Both the position numbers and the translations under genes were made by a program. This document shows positions 20,330-31,969 of a stretch of DNA of 64,000 bases, one piece after another. This stretch comes from Pachyseris speciosa. Taxonomy: Eukaryota; Cnidaria; Anthozoa; Scleractinia; Pachyseridae. Where the stretch lies: positions 1 through 64,000 of the forward strand of contig JAEMWC010001013.1 of assembly GCA_016490735.1 (NCBI GenBank), given 5' to 3'. The notes under the pieces are model-generated. The model searched no databases, was not told where the DNA came from, and saw only the letters and a program-made list of their open reading frames with translations. Numbering within the stretch: the stretch's first letter is position 1; every line of letters begins with the position of its first letter.

Positions 20330-20439
20330 AGGCCTCACAGACTTATTTTAAGTCTCTATGTGATGCCAGGACAAGACAGAAACAGTCCAAAACAGAGGAC
20401 CACAAGACAGCCTGCAGGAGACAAGGTCGAAAACGAGAT
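20330..20439 (+). CDS. Exon of unknown gene, basic region
   Basis: A likely exon between CAACAG and GTAAGT encodes SQTYFKSLCDARTRQKQSK and a following basic stretch rich in R/K ending GRKRD. It probably belongs with the exon at 20900-21354. Similar basic-then-acidic proteins occur as multicopy genes in cnidarians (recalled, not checked). Its end phase does not join the next exon cleanly at any AG I can see. Confidence 0.4.
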
Positions 20440-20583
20440 GTAAGTTTAAGCTTAGTCCAGTGGAGTTGTATTAATTAGACACTATGAAAAAAGCAAACTT
20501 TGTTTAGTTTAAATTCTTGCAAAATCACCCACATAGTTTTCTGAAGTGTTTGTTATTATTCTGTGTGTAGACAGCAGCATTTT

Positions 20584-20628
20584 CCCCCCTCCCCCCACCC
20601 CCCCCCCCCCCCCCCCAAAAAAAATATT
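20584..20628. repeat. C-rich homopolymer followed by A run
   Basis: Long C runs followed by eight A; a low-complexity stretch in the intron of the unknown gene. Confidence 0.8.
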
Positions 20629-20899
20629 TACATGGGTTGTTCCATGTTACATTTCAAGCACCCGTCCATGAAGGATCGAAATTCTTGAACAACAACCTGA
20701 ATATGCTGGTGTTGTACTGGTGTACCTGGAACAAAAGAAGATTTTTCGATGACATTCTTCATCAGTTTGAGAAGAATCTTTCACAGGCACTTTAAGTTCT
20801 CTTCTTCTCGCTGTTAGTGGTGTAATTGAAGATGTGATATTGTGATAACTAGGGGGAAAGAACGTTAATTTTGGAAAATCACTTTCTCACAGAAATGAG

Positions 20900-21354
20900 A
20901 TCATAGATTAGCAGCATTGACCAAGGCAGATTGGACTCCTACAGTGAAGGATGAAGTGCGGGAGGTCTTAAATGTAGCTTATACAAGCTCAGATGAGAGC
21001 TCATATGAGTATGATTCTGACTCTGAACGTATGGTCCTGGCATCCTACAAAACAAAGCACCTGCCATGGGAGCGAACAAGGCTCACCAAAGTCAAGAAAT
21101 TTTTGGATGCAGTGTATGAGAAGGGCCTAACAAGAAGAGTGCGGCAGTCCCGTGTGCCACGAGAACTGCATGAGCAACACAGTGACAGAGATTTCCCAGA
21201 ACATTTTGTGGAGTGGGCAGCTCGAAGACAAATACCAGTTGGGAGGGGCATTTCACAGTCTTCTTCCACCAGCACTGTATCAGTGTCAATTAGAGAGGAC
21301 CATCTCATGCATCCATTACATTCCAGTACTCCTCATGTTAACAGGCAACAATAG
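20900..21354 (+). CDS. Terminal exon of unknown gene, acidic and basic domains
   Basis: An open frame from about 20900 to the TAA/TAG region at 21352-21354 encodes ~150 residues. Order: ADWTPTVKDEVREVLN, then a serine/acidic stretch (TSSDESSYEYDSDSER), then a basic helix-like segment (LPWERTRLTKVKKFLDAVYE) and EHFVEWAARRQ, and a serine-rich tail. No catalytic motif is visible. The SDES-acid plus LPWE...K..LD pattern recalls an expanded, uncharacterised cnidarian family; that is memory and not verified. Upstream in-frame stops force an exon start at or after 20900. Function unknown. Confidence 0.5.
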
Positions 21355-21420
21355 CAATAAGTTAACTGAGCTTCATACTTCAATTTTCTTGTACATGTAC
21401 TGTAATAACGATAGGTAACC

Positions 21421-21634
21421 AATCAATGAAATCAATCATCGGAAAATTTTTACTTTTTACCAATACCAATTAACGTTTTTTCAAAACCAATCAATGACTT
21501 TGTGACCACTTGTGTGTGATTGTCGGTTGGTCATCAATTGGCTGATACCATATATTCAATTCCAGTTAACTAACACGTGATCGATTGTTATTGAATGATC
21601 GATTGGTTTTCCGATGATCAATATTTCATTGATT
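21421..21634. repeat. AT-rich inverted repeat, ~28-bp arms
   Basis: 21421-21448 and 21607-21634 are near-complementary (AATCAATGAAATCAATCATC against its reverse complement with a small indel). Probably a small MITE; no clear target duplication. Confidence 0.6.
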
Positions 21635-21735
21635 TGCCACATCATGTGTTAAGGAACTACATGTAATGGGCATTGTCACTAAAGTAAATTCTGTTTTGAG
21701 GTGGCAAGTGGGACAATCAACTCTCAAATGATTCA

Positions 21736-21890
21736 TTAGCCGGCATAAAGGCTCTTCATTTGGGCAACACGGAGGATTGTTTCCTCGATTAATGGCGCAC
21801 GGTCAAAAGCTACAGCCCAATCCCTTAGCGTTTGACCGAGCGCCAAACCCTTTGAATTGCCCAAATATGAAGAGCCTGTATGCAGGCTAA
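21736..21890. mobile_element. 155 bp MITE, TGATTCA duplication
   Basis: The ends TTAGCCGGCAT and ATGCAGGCTAA are part of ~40-bp inverted repeats. TGATTCA flanks both ends (21729-21735 and 21891-21897); an 8-bp reading ATGATTCA is also possible, which would suit a hAT-type element. Confidence 0.75.
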
Positions 21891-21899
21891 TGATTCATA

Positions 21900-22890
21900 G
21901 AAAACATTGTTGATTATAACAAAAATATATATTTCTAGCAGCAGTTTTAGCGTTATGAAATTTTCGAGAACTTGATTACTGGTATTTCTAGTTTAAATGC
22001 AAATATACCATTGTTGCCATAAGTGGCAAGAGATGAAAGTAAACAGTAAGTTTTCAATTCCATAACATACAATAATGTTTCAAGTTGCCATTAGAGTTGC
22101 AGGGTCATTTTTTTTTATTTCTGAGATTGTTTGCTCTGTCAGCAATTATGTGACATTGCTCGTTACTTAAGTTGACAATTTTTTTTCTACAACTTGGTTA
22201 CAAGACGTTAGCGTTATTTTAAGCCTTGAATGGAAAGTCAAAAGTCAAATCTGAAATTGATTGGGAGGTGGAATCGAAATTTTTATTAACCCAAGATTGT
22301 TTATCAACCTTTGAACAACTGGGCCCAAGAGACTCTCATTAAGAGGCAGTAGATTATACAGTCTTGTCAATTGCATCAGGTTATGGAAAATAGTTTGGTT
22401 ACAGTTCAGCTATGTTATGCATGACCAGAATGAAGTAACAGGCAAAAATCTCGAGGCGTTAATTTTTTTTGGATATCTCTAAAACGTACAGAAAACAAAT
22501 AACCACTCAAGATTTTTAAACTGATATCTATATATTTTGTCTCTTTTTTAATCTTCCTTACATTCGCGCAATTTTTATCACGTGGCCGAGGTTCTCTATT
22601 ACTCACGTGATCTTCCACCACAGCACTGCGTGAAACACGAGGTGAGCTTTTCGTGTCGATTTTACTCTTGCTTGCATTTTTGTAGTTTAAACATAGAATC
22701 TATCCCCTTATTGAGATTGTTTCGCTGCAGAGTAAATTCAACTGAGAGGATCATTATTGATCTCACAGAAAAAAGGTTTTAAATATGGAATAGCTGTAGT
22801 CAGGAGATAACATCGTTGAAAATAGTTAATGTTTGTCACTGACTTGTAAAGAAACTTGTAAAGAACCGCCTATATATAAGAGGCTCTTTT
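21900..22890. other. No gene recognised
   Basis: AT-rich sequence with short unconvincing open frames on both strands. No repeat or RNA signature recognised. Confidence 0.4.
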
Positions 22891-22895
22891 AGGGG

Positions 22896-22998
22896 TTTTA
22901 GGGATAAGGGATAACTGGAAAAATAATTTTAGGGATAAGGGATAACTGACTAAATAATTATAGGGATAAGAGATAACTAAGATAGTTTTAGGGATAAC
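22896..22998 (+). repeat. Short minisatellite, TAGGGATAAGGGATAACT
   Basis: Three to four units of ~31 bp built on TAGGGATAAGGGATAACT with an A/T linker, decaying toward the 3' end. Confidence 0.8.
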
Positions 22999-23232
22999 AA
23001 ACAATAGCTTTGATTTCTCAATTGTCACACGTTTGGTCACTTTTGCCAAGGATTTGCATTACCGGCGACCGGTAACGAACAGTAACGGGTCATTTATCAG
23101 TCCAAATTCAAGCAAGACGGGTCAGATGTCAAAGATTTGCTCCTAGTCTCTTTTATTCGGTTAACTGCTTACCTCATGGTATGCTGTAACACGGGTAGCA
23201 CATCCGCGCTTAACAGACTCATTCTCATCAAT

Positions 23233-25682
23233 ATGGCCTCCCTGAAAGTACGGCATGAAGTTACGGGTTTCATTTTTAAACAAGGTAATGAGAAACCGGC
23301 TATGAAATGGTCGTTTTTGACAAAAATAGAAGTGGAAGATTTAGCATCATTCCTTCGAAATCTCAAGTCGTTTGGGATTGACCAAAGAGCCAAGGAAATT
23401 GGTGTTTTGAAATACAAACTGAAGTTGCAGTACAAGCGGTTAACGCCAGATCCGGAATTCCCACGTGGAAGAATATTTTCAATCGATACCGATGAACAAT
23501 TTCAGATTGCTCTGCCTCTACGTCAGGACAAGCATGAGCTAATAGGTAAGTTTTGACACAAATTTCTTTTAGCAATTTCACATGGAAAAATAGATTTAGG
23601 CAGATCTAGGGAGCTTTCCAGAAACATGAAATTAGAAAGCCGTTGACCAGTCACCAGTTTGGTTATCCGATCCTGTGTCGTCTGTCAGGCCTCAAATAAG
23701 ATCAAATAACGCAGATTCAACAAAACCGTAAATGTAAACAAATCAATAACTCTACTATTACTGAATTAAATTCTCTCCATTATGTTATTTGTGTACAGTG
23801 CAATGGTGAATGTTGCCGATGGTGCCCGTTGTCGGTCTTTGATTTGTGATCACCTCTCTTTGTCGACTAAAACGGATGTGATTGTCAACGTTGGACAACG
23901 TTTAAATAGCACTATTTGAGAAATAAATAAATCAAAGGAAAGCCTTACGAGATTAAAACTTGTTTTCAACCATTTACGTAGGCAAGAGTGCGTACGTGAA
24001 AAAGCATTTTTAATGTAATTACAGGAATGGTCAGGACTTTGATAAACTGGCTTCTCGAAAATTGTTCATAGCAGATTTTTCCCGATCACCTGATAATTTC
24101 AAGGTGGTGATGATTAATAGAGGTTTCTAGAGTATCATGAAAATAAATCATTAATTGTAACGATCTGTAACCACACAGCCGTAATTATTGTAGCATGCGA
24201 CGTTTGCTGAGAAAGTGTAAAGCAGTCAAAATGCCTTTCTGGAAAACCAATACTCTTTGACTAGTAATACCTATTTTATTGTTCCAATTGATTTCTGTTA
24301 TTTAGTGAGAGTAGTGGAAGTACAACCAATCCCAATTACAAATGTTCTGACATCATTACGCGATACAAGGAATGAACAGCAACTCACAACAATACCTTCA
24401 ACATCCAGTTCTGAACCCCCATTAAAAAGACTTAAAACGTTAGGCAGGCCAAACAGGGGGAATTCTCAAAGTGACCAAGACCTGTGGGACAAACTGAAAA
24501 AGGTAGAGCAGGTTGAAAGGTCGTCACACCAGGAAATGAAACTGCAGGCGTTTAAAACAAGTAAGTATTGAATGTAGTATAAGACTTGACTGTGACTGAT
24601 AACTTTTCTTGAAACGTTTAAGTCTTAAAGGTCTTAAATGCAAACGTAACAATAAAAAGAGAAGGTTACCTTCCCATATCGCAGACTTTTCACATACACA
24701 AAACACCTTGAGAGGTGTTATGCTTGTTAACATTCAAGTAACCTTCTAACGGTCTGTAGCAGGCCTAAAAAATGTTAGTGAGCTGAAATCATGACCTTAT
24801 GCCTTTTCAACAGAGATCGAACAGCTCCATCCAGGACAGCCAGTAACATTCATGATGAACAGAGCATCATTTGTGCATGCAAAGAGAAAATTATTCTGAA
24901 CAAGCCTAGATCCTGTGCCAATTTCAAAGGTATGGCTCCTCTGTCTCGAGGAAAAAAAGGATACTGTTCTACATTTGGAACTGCACGTATTTTTTTATAT
25001 CAAAATGTATAAAGTTAAAGCTTTTCTTGTCGTCAGTATATTAGTTAAACGAAAACTTTGTAGTTTGTGATGGAATGAACATTATTGTTCTTTCATTGTA
25101 TTTATTTTCTCCTCCACTGAGTGTGCATTGAAGCGCGACATGCTCGTTTCTCTTAATTAGGTCAACTTAAGTATTGCAAAAAAAGATGCAGGAGGCTTCA
25201 CTTGACCGTAAAATGAAAGAGAGAATGGAAGCATATGTCAGGAAAAAGCAGCCTTATGATGACAAACTAGCTGACGAACTGGATCCATTAAATGACAGCT
25301 GTGGACTTGATGTCGATGGGGAGTAAGGACTGTCATGTCACCTAGATGTTCGATATTGATATAGATTTCATTACGTTGGTAAGATCTGGCTGTAAACTTT
25401 CAAATAAAAGTTTCTTTATCTTATGCCTCGCTTGTTTTGATTATTACAATGCAGCCTCGATATCGACATGGAAGGTGGATTGGATGTTTCTGAAGAAACA
25501 AGTGAGCAAGAAAGCATTGTTGACAAATTAGACTGCGACGACCAACTGCAGTCAGATATATCTGATACATCCAGTGAAATAGATGACGTAGACGAAACGG
25601 AACATGACTCGTATGATTCTGATGGGTTTTCAAAAGATCCTCTCAGTAGTGATGTTTGTGAACTGTACTGGGTACACAACTG
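23233..25682 (+). CDS. Spliced gene of unknown function with acidic C-terminal stretch
   Basis: Exon 1 starts at ATG 23233 (MASLKVRHEVTGFIF) and ends at 23545 before GTAAG. Exon 2 is 24306-24560, and the G|TG junction restores frame. Exon 3 starts near 24815 after CAACAG and reads KIEQLHPGQPVTFMM before a stop near 24898. A later exon encodes KKMQEASLDRKMKERMEAYV and ends at GA before GTAAGG (~25322); exon 25454-25682 joins it in phase (GA|C) and is rich in D, E and S. Start, two splice-phase matches and a serine/lysine linker with PLKRLK (a possible nuclear signal) support a real gene. The stop in exon 3 and the end at 25682 suggest decay or a missed junction. It may be the 5' part of the family that continues as the pseudogene below. 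Confidence 0.5.
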
Positions 25683-28497
25683 ACAATGGTATCAGCAAAA
25701 GTTTGTTGACAAGTTTTTTAGAGTTAACAGGAAGAGAAAACACTCATGTTACACCTCTGATAGACAATGACACAGTACGAGTAGTCCCAGTTACAATTCA
25801 GAAAGATGGAATGGCTCTTAAGCCAGGCATGCAGGTCGATTCTGGAGACAGGGAAAGATAATTGACACGACTCATGACATAGATTACAAATATATCAAAG
25901 AAAACCCAAATCCCGACCCTGAGAAACTGAAAGACATATTTACTACTGAAGCTGAATGCTATTGTGCAACATCACTTGATAGAAAAGTGACGCTCCCAGT
26001 TGGTGTAGAATATATTCCCCGCAAACTCGATGGTGAGTACACATACAACACCATTAAAGAAAAGGGCAAATCCAGCGAAATATGTCTTCACCATTTGAAG
26101 TCAAGCCTCACCCCATCCAAAAATGGCACATTACAAAATCCAAGCCAAAATACTTGTAACTCTCTCTCCAATGAGTGTTTGAAAGATGCTATCTGTCCCA
26201 CCTGCACCGGAAAAGGCCACAGATATGCTAACCCAGCCTTACGCGCATGCAGAGTTTGCATGAATTTGGGGATAAAATGTGTTAAAGCTGTGGTTTTGGT
26301 ATTCGCTATGGATTCTGAAAGTCGTAACAAAGCAGCACAAGACCTTTTGGAAGAGAAGAAGAATGAAAACACTGTTGATCCCTATGTCACTCTTTCCCAA
26401 TGCCTTCCTGATCCTGTTCATGTAGGAAAGCGAATGTCACGGCAATTCAGTAACTGGTATTTAGTTGTAAATGGGTATCGAACAAATCGTGTTCAGCTGC
26501 GGACATTAAGAAATGATCCTCACCTCAAAGGATTGCTAATGGAACACCTCACGGTAGCAGGTTGCAGAAACAGGGATCGAATGGATGTTGATTCTATGCT
26601 ATAAATTTCAAGTGCCCCAGTGAGACAGATAATCCAGACCGATGTTGATACCATCACAGACACATTGATCCCTGAGAAATTCAGACGTTACGAAGGCAAC
26701 AAGAAAGGAGTCCTGACAAATCCGTCTGCCGTTTGCCTTGGGCCACATGGGCAGTTTTTTCTTGTGGACTCATGCAAAGGAAAACTCTTCTCAGCTCACC
26801 TACACTATCCAGTGGAAGTGACGGAGATCTGAAGCAGCTTAAGGATGCCATAAGCCGTTACGTTCAGACAAAGAGTTGTGTACGTTGCGGAATATTCAGG
26901 AGGCAAAATATCGTACATTGACTTGGAGGGTAAAACGGTTTACAATCCAGAAAACAATGAGCGTCAAAGAACTGAAAGTGGCCCTAAAGGACCTGAAGCT
27001 TCTGCGTGGTGGCGAAAAGGGCACTAAAAAGAAAGACCTCCAAAAAAAGCTTTCAAACTGGATAGATGCAAAACGCCTTGAAGAAGACAAATCGTCCGAC
27101 CAATCAAGAGAAAGTTCTCTCCAAATTTCTGGTGAATCCATCCAGAAGACACAGAAGGGCACATTGGTCATCAGAAATGGAGTAAAAGAATCGACAGCCT
27201 TACATTTCAATACTGGCGATGTGACACTCTTCATTGCTGACCAGTCAACACGGAGTGTCCTACAAGCTCGGTTAATCTTCAATGGCATCGATATTAGAGC
27301 CTCCCCTCTCCAAAGTATTGGTTGCCACACACAGTTTTCGAGGTCGTAGTAGCACAGAATAAGCTCTATGTTGCTTCATCTTGTTTGGAGAATGGAGAAA
27401 TATTTTGTTACAAGCAAACTGTCCGCAACGCCAGTGGGGTCGCAGGTGATACATGTACCTGGAATGAGAGAGTACTAACAAACAACTGACAAACAACTGA
27501 CAAACAACACTGATGATTGCGGGCAAGTCCATGGAGTCACTTTTCTTGAAAGTCAAGCGTGCCTTGTTTTCACTGACGTTTCTTCAAAGACTGTGAAAAC
27601 ATTTTCCTTAACAGAAAATGCTGTTCAATGCCTGGCAGGAACAGGGATCCAAGGGCAAACGGATGGTAGTAAAGCTCAGTTGTATCAACCGACTTCATTG
27701 TGTACAGAACTTAACACTGTATTCTTTTGTGATACAGCTGTTGGTAAGTTGAGAATGATCACTAAGCCAAGTGGCCTGTTGGTGATCTTAAAGAACCTTC
27801 AAAAGTTCCTAAACACTTTCGGTGTGCAGAAGGAGAAAAACCAAAAGAACAAGTTTCATCCGACGGAAGTTATCACCAGAATCAAAAGAAGTAAGCGATT
27901 TCATTGGGAACTGTGAAGTAGAAGTAAGACAAGTGGCTGGTGAACAAGCAACTGACAGGATTCTTCAAGGTCCAGATGGTGTGTGCTCTGCGCAAACAGC
28001 ACGAGATGTCAAGTTGACAATACAGACACTAGAACGAATTTCTTCTACACTTGAAGAAATTTAACCACTTTTACTTGACAGTCTTGACCTGAAAGCATTG
28101 ACAACCTTGGTAGTTGAGAACCTGTTTGCCGAGATGAGACAGGGAAACGAAATGTCGCTGGTTTTACAGTTCGCCCATCGCTTTTCCTCTGAAATGAGAG
28201 AGTATCTCAAGCGCATTACGAAATGCAGCTTCATATACTACACTAGTCCGTCTTCATACTATACCAAACAAGTTGGTTTCTAGTCGCTTCATCAATTTCC
28301 CTCCATGCTAAAGCCTGTCAGAAATACCTTAGTAACAAGACAACAGCTGGATCAAATCAGAACGTGGAGGGCAGAGTTTGGGCAAAATGTGCGACAGCTA
28401 ACTGTGCGAAGCATGACCACTAAGGATTCTGCTGGAACGTTGCCAGTGAACTGTTATGAAACCAAAGCGGGCGATCCAAAGACATGGTAACTTGGCT
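25683..28497 (+). pseudogene. Broken copy of multicopy family with cysteine cluster, NHL-like repeats and SAP-like motif
   Basis: Frames at 25683-25860 (TPLIDNDTVRVVPV), 25862-26604, 26605-26832, 26890-27349, 27540-27916, 27822-28064 and 28098-28490 form one protein when frameshifts are ignored. In order: a cysteine-rich region (CPTCTGKGH...RACRVCM), a conserved stretch VQLRTLRNDP, NHL-like blades (GPHGQFFLVDSCKGKLF, VVYVAEYSGGKISYID, PTSLCTELNTVFFCDTAVGK), and a SAP-like helix pair (MSVKELKVALKDLKLLRGGE). The C-terminus contains VENLFAEMRQGNEM and STKD-like TTKDSAGTLPVN. Breaks include an in-frame TAA at 26602-26604, a TGA near 26830 and at least four frameshifts. I recall similar proteins as large cnidarian families of unknown function; not verified. 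A LINE abuts the 3' end. Confidence 0.6.
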
Positions 28498-30201
28498 TGG
28501 TAACTTGCTCGCGGGTAATGAATTGTGAGGTCAGATATTTGGGGGCGTGTCCGGAAATGCATTTAAAAGCCATGGTAGCTTGGCGGTAGTATAGTTGGTC
28601 CTTAACGGGTAACCAAGACAAACTTTTTAAGTGGGGAGTTACATGATGGTACTTTCTCGCGCCACTGACGATTCGACATGCGAAGTTCTGCACAGCCTGC
28701 AATTTTCGTATATTTTTCTTTTTGGTATTTGCCCAGACGTTCGAGCAGTAGTACAACTTACTGAAAACTAAGGCGTTTATCACGGTTAACAACGACGTTC
28801 TGTCAAGACAGTGCTTGACACGGCTAATTTGCGCGAGGCGTGCGATACATTCCGATACTGTGGTCTTAATATGATCATCAAATGTCAAGTTCGAATCCAA
28901 AATCACGCCGAGATCTTTGGCTGATTGTACAGGGGAGATGTCCTTTGCCAACAAAGACAAACGAAACTCATGGAGCTTCGAAGTCATCTGTCGGCTCCCG
29001 AAAACAATTAATTTCGTCTTGTCTGGATTTAGTAATAGCCGATTTCTGAAGCACCAGTTGCGCACCCCGAGGAGGTCTTCGTTCATCTCCTCAACAATCC
29101 GTTGGGTGTCTTGTAAATGAAAAGAAACAAACAATTTTGTATCGTCTACATAGCATTCAGTAGAGCAATTCCGTGGAGCTTCTGATAGATCATTAACGTA
29201 TATACTAAATAATAAGGGGCCCAGGATGCTACCCTGAGGTATTCCATATTCAATTGGTATTGGATTGGAAACAGTGGAGTGAATTCGTACAATTTGATAT
29301 CTATTTGTGAGATAGCTGTTAAACCATTGTAGCACACTAGTTGAGGCGCCAACGTCTTGTAGGTTTCGTAACAGTATTTGGTGGTCGACACTATCGAACG
29401 CTTTGCTCATATCTAGGAGAACACAGTCGTGTGAAGTAATGATGTTTCAGTAGAGTGCCATTTTTTGCTTCCGTTTTGTTTTGTCGTCAGCCCCTTCTTT
29501 GTTGTCAAATAGGTGACAAACTGATTATAAGCGACTCTCTCACAGACTTTTGACAACACAGGTAGTAGCGAAATTGGTCTATTATTGTTAGGAAGTTCGT
29601 GATTGCCTTGTTTGGGAATAGGTGTGATTTCGGCTGTTTTCCAGATCCCTGGGAATGTTGAAGATGAAAGAGAAGCATTGATGGTTGATGTAACAAAAGG
29701 GAGTATAATCGGCAGGCAGTCTTTAATGACTCGAGTTGGCACTTTATCAATCCCAGGAGCCTTATTAGAAGGCATTGCATTTATAATGTTCTCGACTTGT
29801 TTACATTCAACAGAATGAAATGTAAATTGCTCAGATGTCGGAAAACCTCTAGGAGTAAAGATGCTGTTATTCAAGTCGAAGTTGTTCTCTTCAGCCAAAG
29901 ATTCTATTTTGGAATTGGTTGATTTTCCAACTGACGCAAAAAAGTTATTGAAAGTATCCGCCACGATCTTGTCCTCTTTGCTGTAAACTTTAGGGGAAAC
30001 TGATCTTTTAGGGATGCAGAGCCGGATTGCCTTCCAAATACAATTTGTGTTCCGTGGCTTGTTTTGGATCTGATCTTTGATGAATTCACTCTCCGCTGCT
30101 CTGATTGACTTCCTGACTTGGTGTTTAAGGTTTTTATAGGTAGACCTATATAGGTAGGTTTTTATAGGCATAGTTTGTAAAGGTGATTCAACGCTAAACA
30201 A
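28498..30201 (-). mobile_element. Non-LTR retrotransposon, reverse transcriptase region, frameshifted
   Basis: Two minus-strand frames make up a Jockey/CR1-like RT. The upstream frame (30201-29413) has the pre-RT segment, SNKAPGIDKVPTRVIKDCL and NNRPISLLPVLSKVCER. After a frameshift near 29412 the second frame (29410-28454) has SKAFDSVDHQILL, YGIPQGSILGPLLFSIYVND, catalytic YVDD, and the thumb with LGVILDSNLTFDDHI and WLPVKDQL. The endonuclease domain is missing and the 3' end lies inside or against the SAP/NHL-like pseudogene near 28.5 kb, without a visible tail. It may be part of the same element as the 5' fragment at 31.5-31.8 kb. Confidence 0.85.
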
Positions 30202-30417
30202 AAGTATAGAAAGAAGTCTGTCTTTCTTACATTGGACGCATTGCGCATAGCTTGTGTTGGAGTCTATTTCTTTAGACCCCTATCAACATATATTCCTTTA
30301 AAATTCCAAAATTGCTTTACAGCTCAACCATTGAGAACAATAATTATAACACTTGTAAAAATATTTCCAAAAGAACAAGAAAAAGAGAAACAGAAAAAAA
30401 TAGCCCGTGATATATAC

Positions 30418-30486
30418 CACTAAACGACATCGAACCCGGGTTAGCTGCGTCACAGGCAGGAACAATGACCTTTAGGCCACAGAGGT
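30418..30486 (-). pseudogene. tRNA-like remnant, GTG anticodon-like loop
   Basis: The minus strand contains a B-box-like GGGTTCGATGTC, an arm CTGC/GCAG around CTGTGAC (GTG at the anticodon position) and TGGCCTAAAGG as a possible D arm. The acceptor stem does not pair. A tRNA-derived repeat head or dead tRNA-His. Confidence 0.3.
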
Positions 30487-30892
30487 TTATCGTTATGCAG
30501 TGTGATAAAAATAGTGTATTGATTCCAAAAAAAGCTAAGCATACTTGTTTTCGCTTCGATGGATAATTGTTTGAGAAAGGAAACGCTTATCGAACGATGT
30601 AGGATTTTTTCGCATAAACGTTAATGGAGTCTCGATGAAATGTGAGTAGAAAATTAATTAGCAGAGTTAAACTGTTTACAAATACGTCAATCCAGGGTCA
30701 TTTGAAACACAAGAAAGGAAGGTTTCTCGGACAGTTTCACGGTCACGCAAGTACATTTGTAAAAACTAATTGCTTATCATTCAAAAATTAAGTCCAGAAA
30801 TTGAGATATTGTGGGAAAATAGTAAATAAACTACCTGTCAAAGTCCCGTACTTGAGTTATTCAACAAAATGTACGTCTCAATGGAGCGGATA

Positions 30893-31512
30893 CGGGGAAC
30901 ACGGCAGTCCATCTGGAGTTAAATTTTGGTCATGTTAAAACGCTTTCTTCTCGCAGTTGAACTTGCAAACATTCGTATAGACACTTATCTTAACATATTA
31001 GTTGTTCAGACTTCAAAGACACAAGGTGAATCGACGTTTTCCGATACGTGACAACAGGCACTCGGCCGTGAAAGGTCAAACTCCCTTTGTCTGTAGTCTC
31101 TAATTTTTGGCGCTCCCCTCGCGTCGCGTCTCCTCGCAACTTCGCGCGCGCACGTGTCTCTCGCCCGCCCCACAATCCATCGCCAAAATTAGAGACTAGT
31201 CGCAGTCCTCAATGAAGCCGACACGAGGAAACACGGCAGTCCATCTGGAGTTAAGTTTACTCATGTTAAAAGCTTTCTTCTCGTCGTTGAACTTACAAAC
31301 ATTTGCATAGACACTTCTCTTAACATATTGTTTGTTCAGACACAAGACACAAGGTGAATCGACATTTTCCGATTCGTGACAACAGGCATCACTCTTGCTG
31401 TGAGTTGATAAAAATAGTTAGCGCTTGCGCAGAAACGCCAGAAGTGAGCTTTGTGGATGAAACTCGACGAAGAAAAAGAAGAACCGTCGGTAATTTTAGA
31501 CGCGGGCAGCCC
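30893..31512. repeat. Interspersed repeat with internal direct repeats (copy 1)
   Basis: The segment from ACACGGCAGTCCATCTGGAG to GTGACAACAGGCA occurs twice (30899-31055 and 31229-31388). Between them is a GC-rich block whose ends, AGTCTCTAATTTTTGGCG and CGCCAAAATTAGAGACT, can form a hairpin. A related single unit lies at 47926-48385. The end AGCCCGAGTAA fuses to LINE coding sequence at about 31512. Confidence 0.75.
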
Positions 31513-31760
31513 GAGTAAATAGTCTCTTTAACAAGCAAAAAGTGATCCCGGCATTTCAGCGAGCGAACATTAAGGTGAGCAATCTTTACGTTGTTGATGT
31601 TTCTGGTATTTGCCTTCACCGAGCAGTTAAAGGAACCATTTGGACCAGGATTGAGTTCTATGTCGAAGATCAGCTTGAGTAGCGGTCGAAAAGTCAATGT
31701 AGAGTTACAATACAATGCACATGCACGCTGTGTTCTTCTAACCTTTGCTATGACAAGCAA
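31513..31760 (-). mobile_element. LINE 5' end with 2A-like NPGP motif and start of endonuclease
   Basis: The minus-strand frame encodes FRPLLKLIFDIELNPGPNGS; the motif DIELNPGP is at 31664-31641. It matches the 2A consensus D-x-E-x-N-P-G-P, which causes ribosomes to skip a peptide bond between G and P. It is followed by NNVKIAHLNVRSLKCRDHF, the usual first strand of a LINE apurinic-like endonuclease. The reading then runs into the interspersed repeat at 31512, so the endonuclease is lost. 2A-like sequences at LINE N-termini are known from sea urchin and other invertebrate elements. The preceding ~200 bp is probably 5' UTR. Confidence 0.75.
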
Positions 31761-31969
31761 GCGTTTGGTCCGCCATATTGTTGTTGATTGTCGGATGAAA
31801 TAGGAATTGGACTTAAAGCTGTTCTTCTCCAGCGAAATTCCAAAAAATTCAGTGGTAGATGAAGGGCAGCTTGTAGTGCTATGAACTGGTAATAGAGAGA
31901 CGTTAATTGTAACAGTAACAAGGAAGAATATTGCCCGATGAAGAGAGCACGTTTTGGAGTGGCCATGCT

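Noticed and set aside
22896..22998. TAGGGATAA repeats as interstitial telomere repeat or homing-endonuclease site
   Set aside because: Spacing and sequence do not follow TTAGGG arrays, and the known TAGGGATAACAGGGTAAT site is not present.
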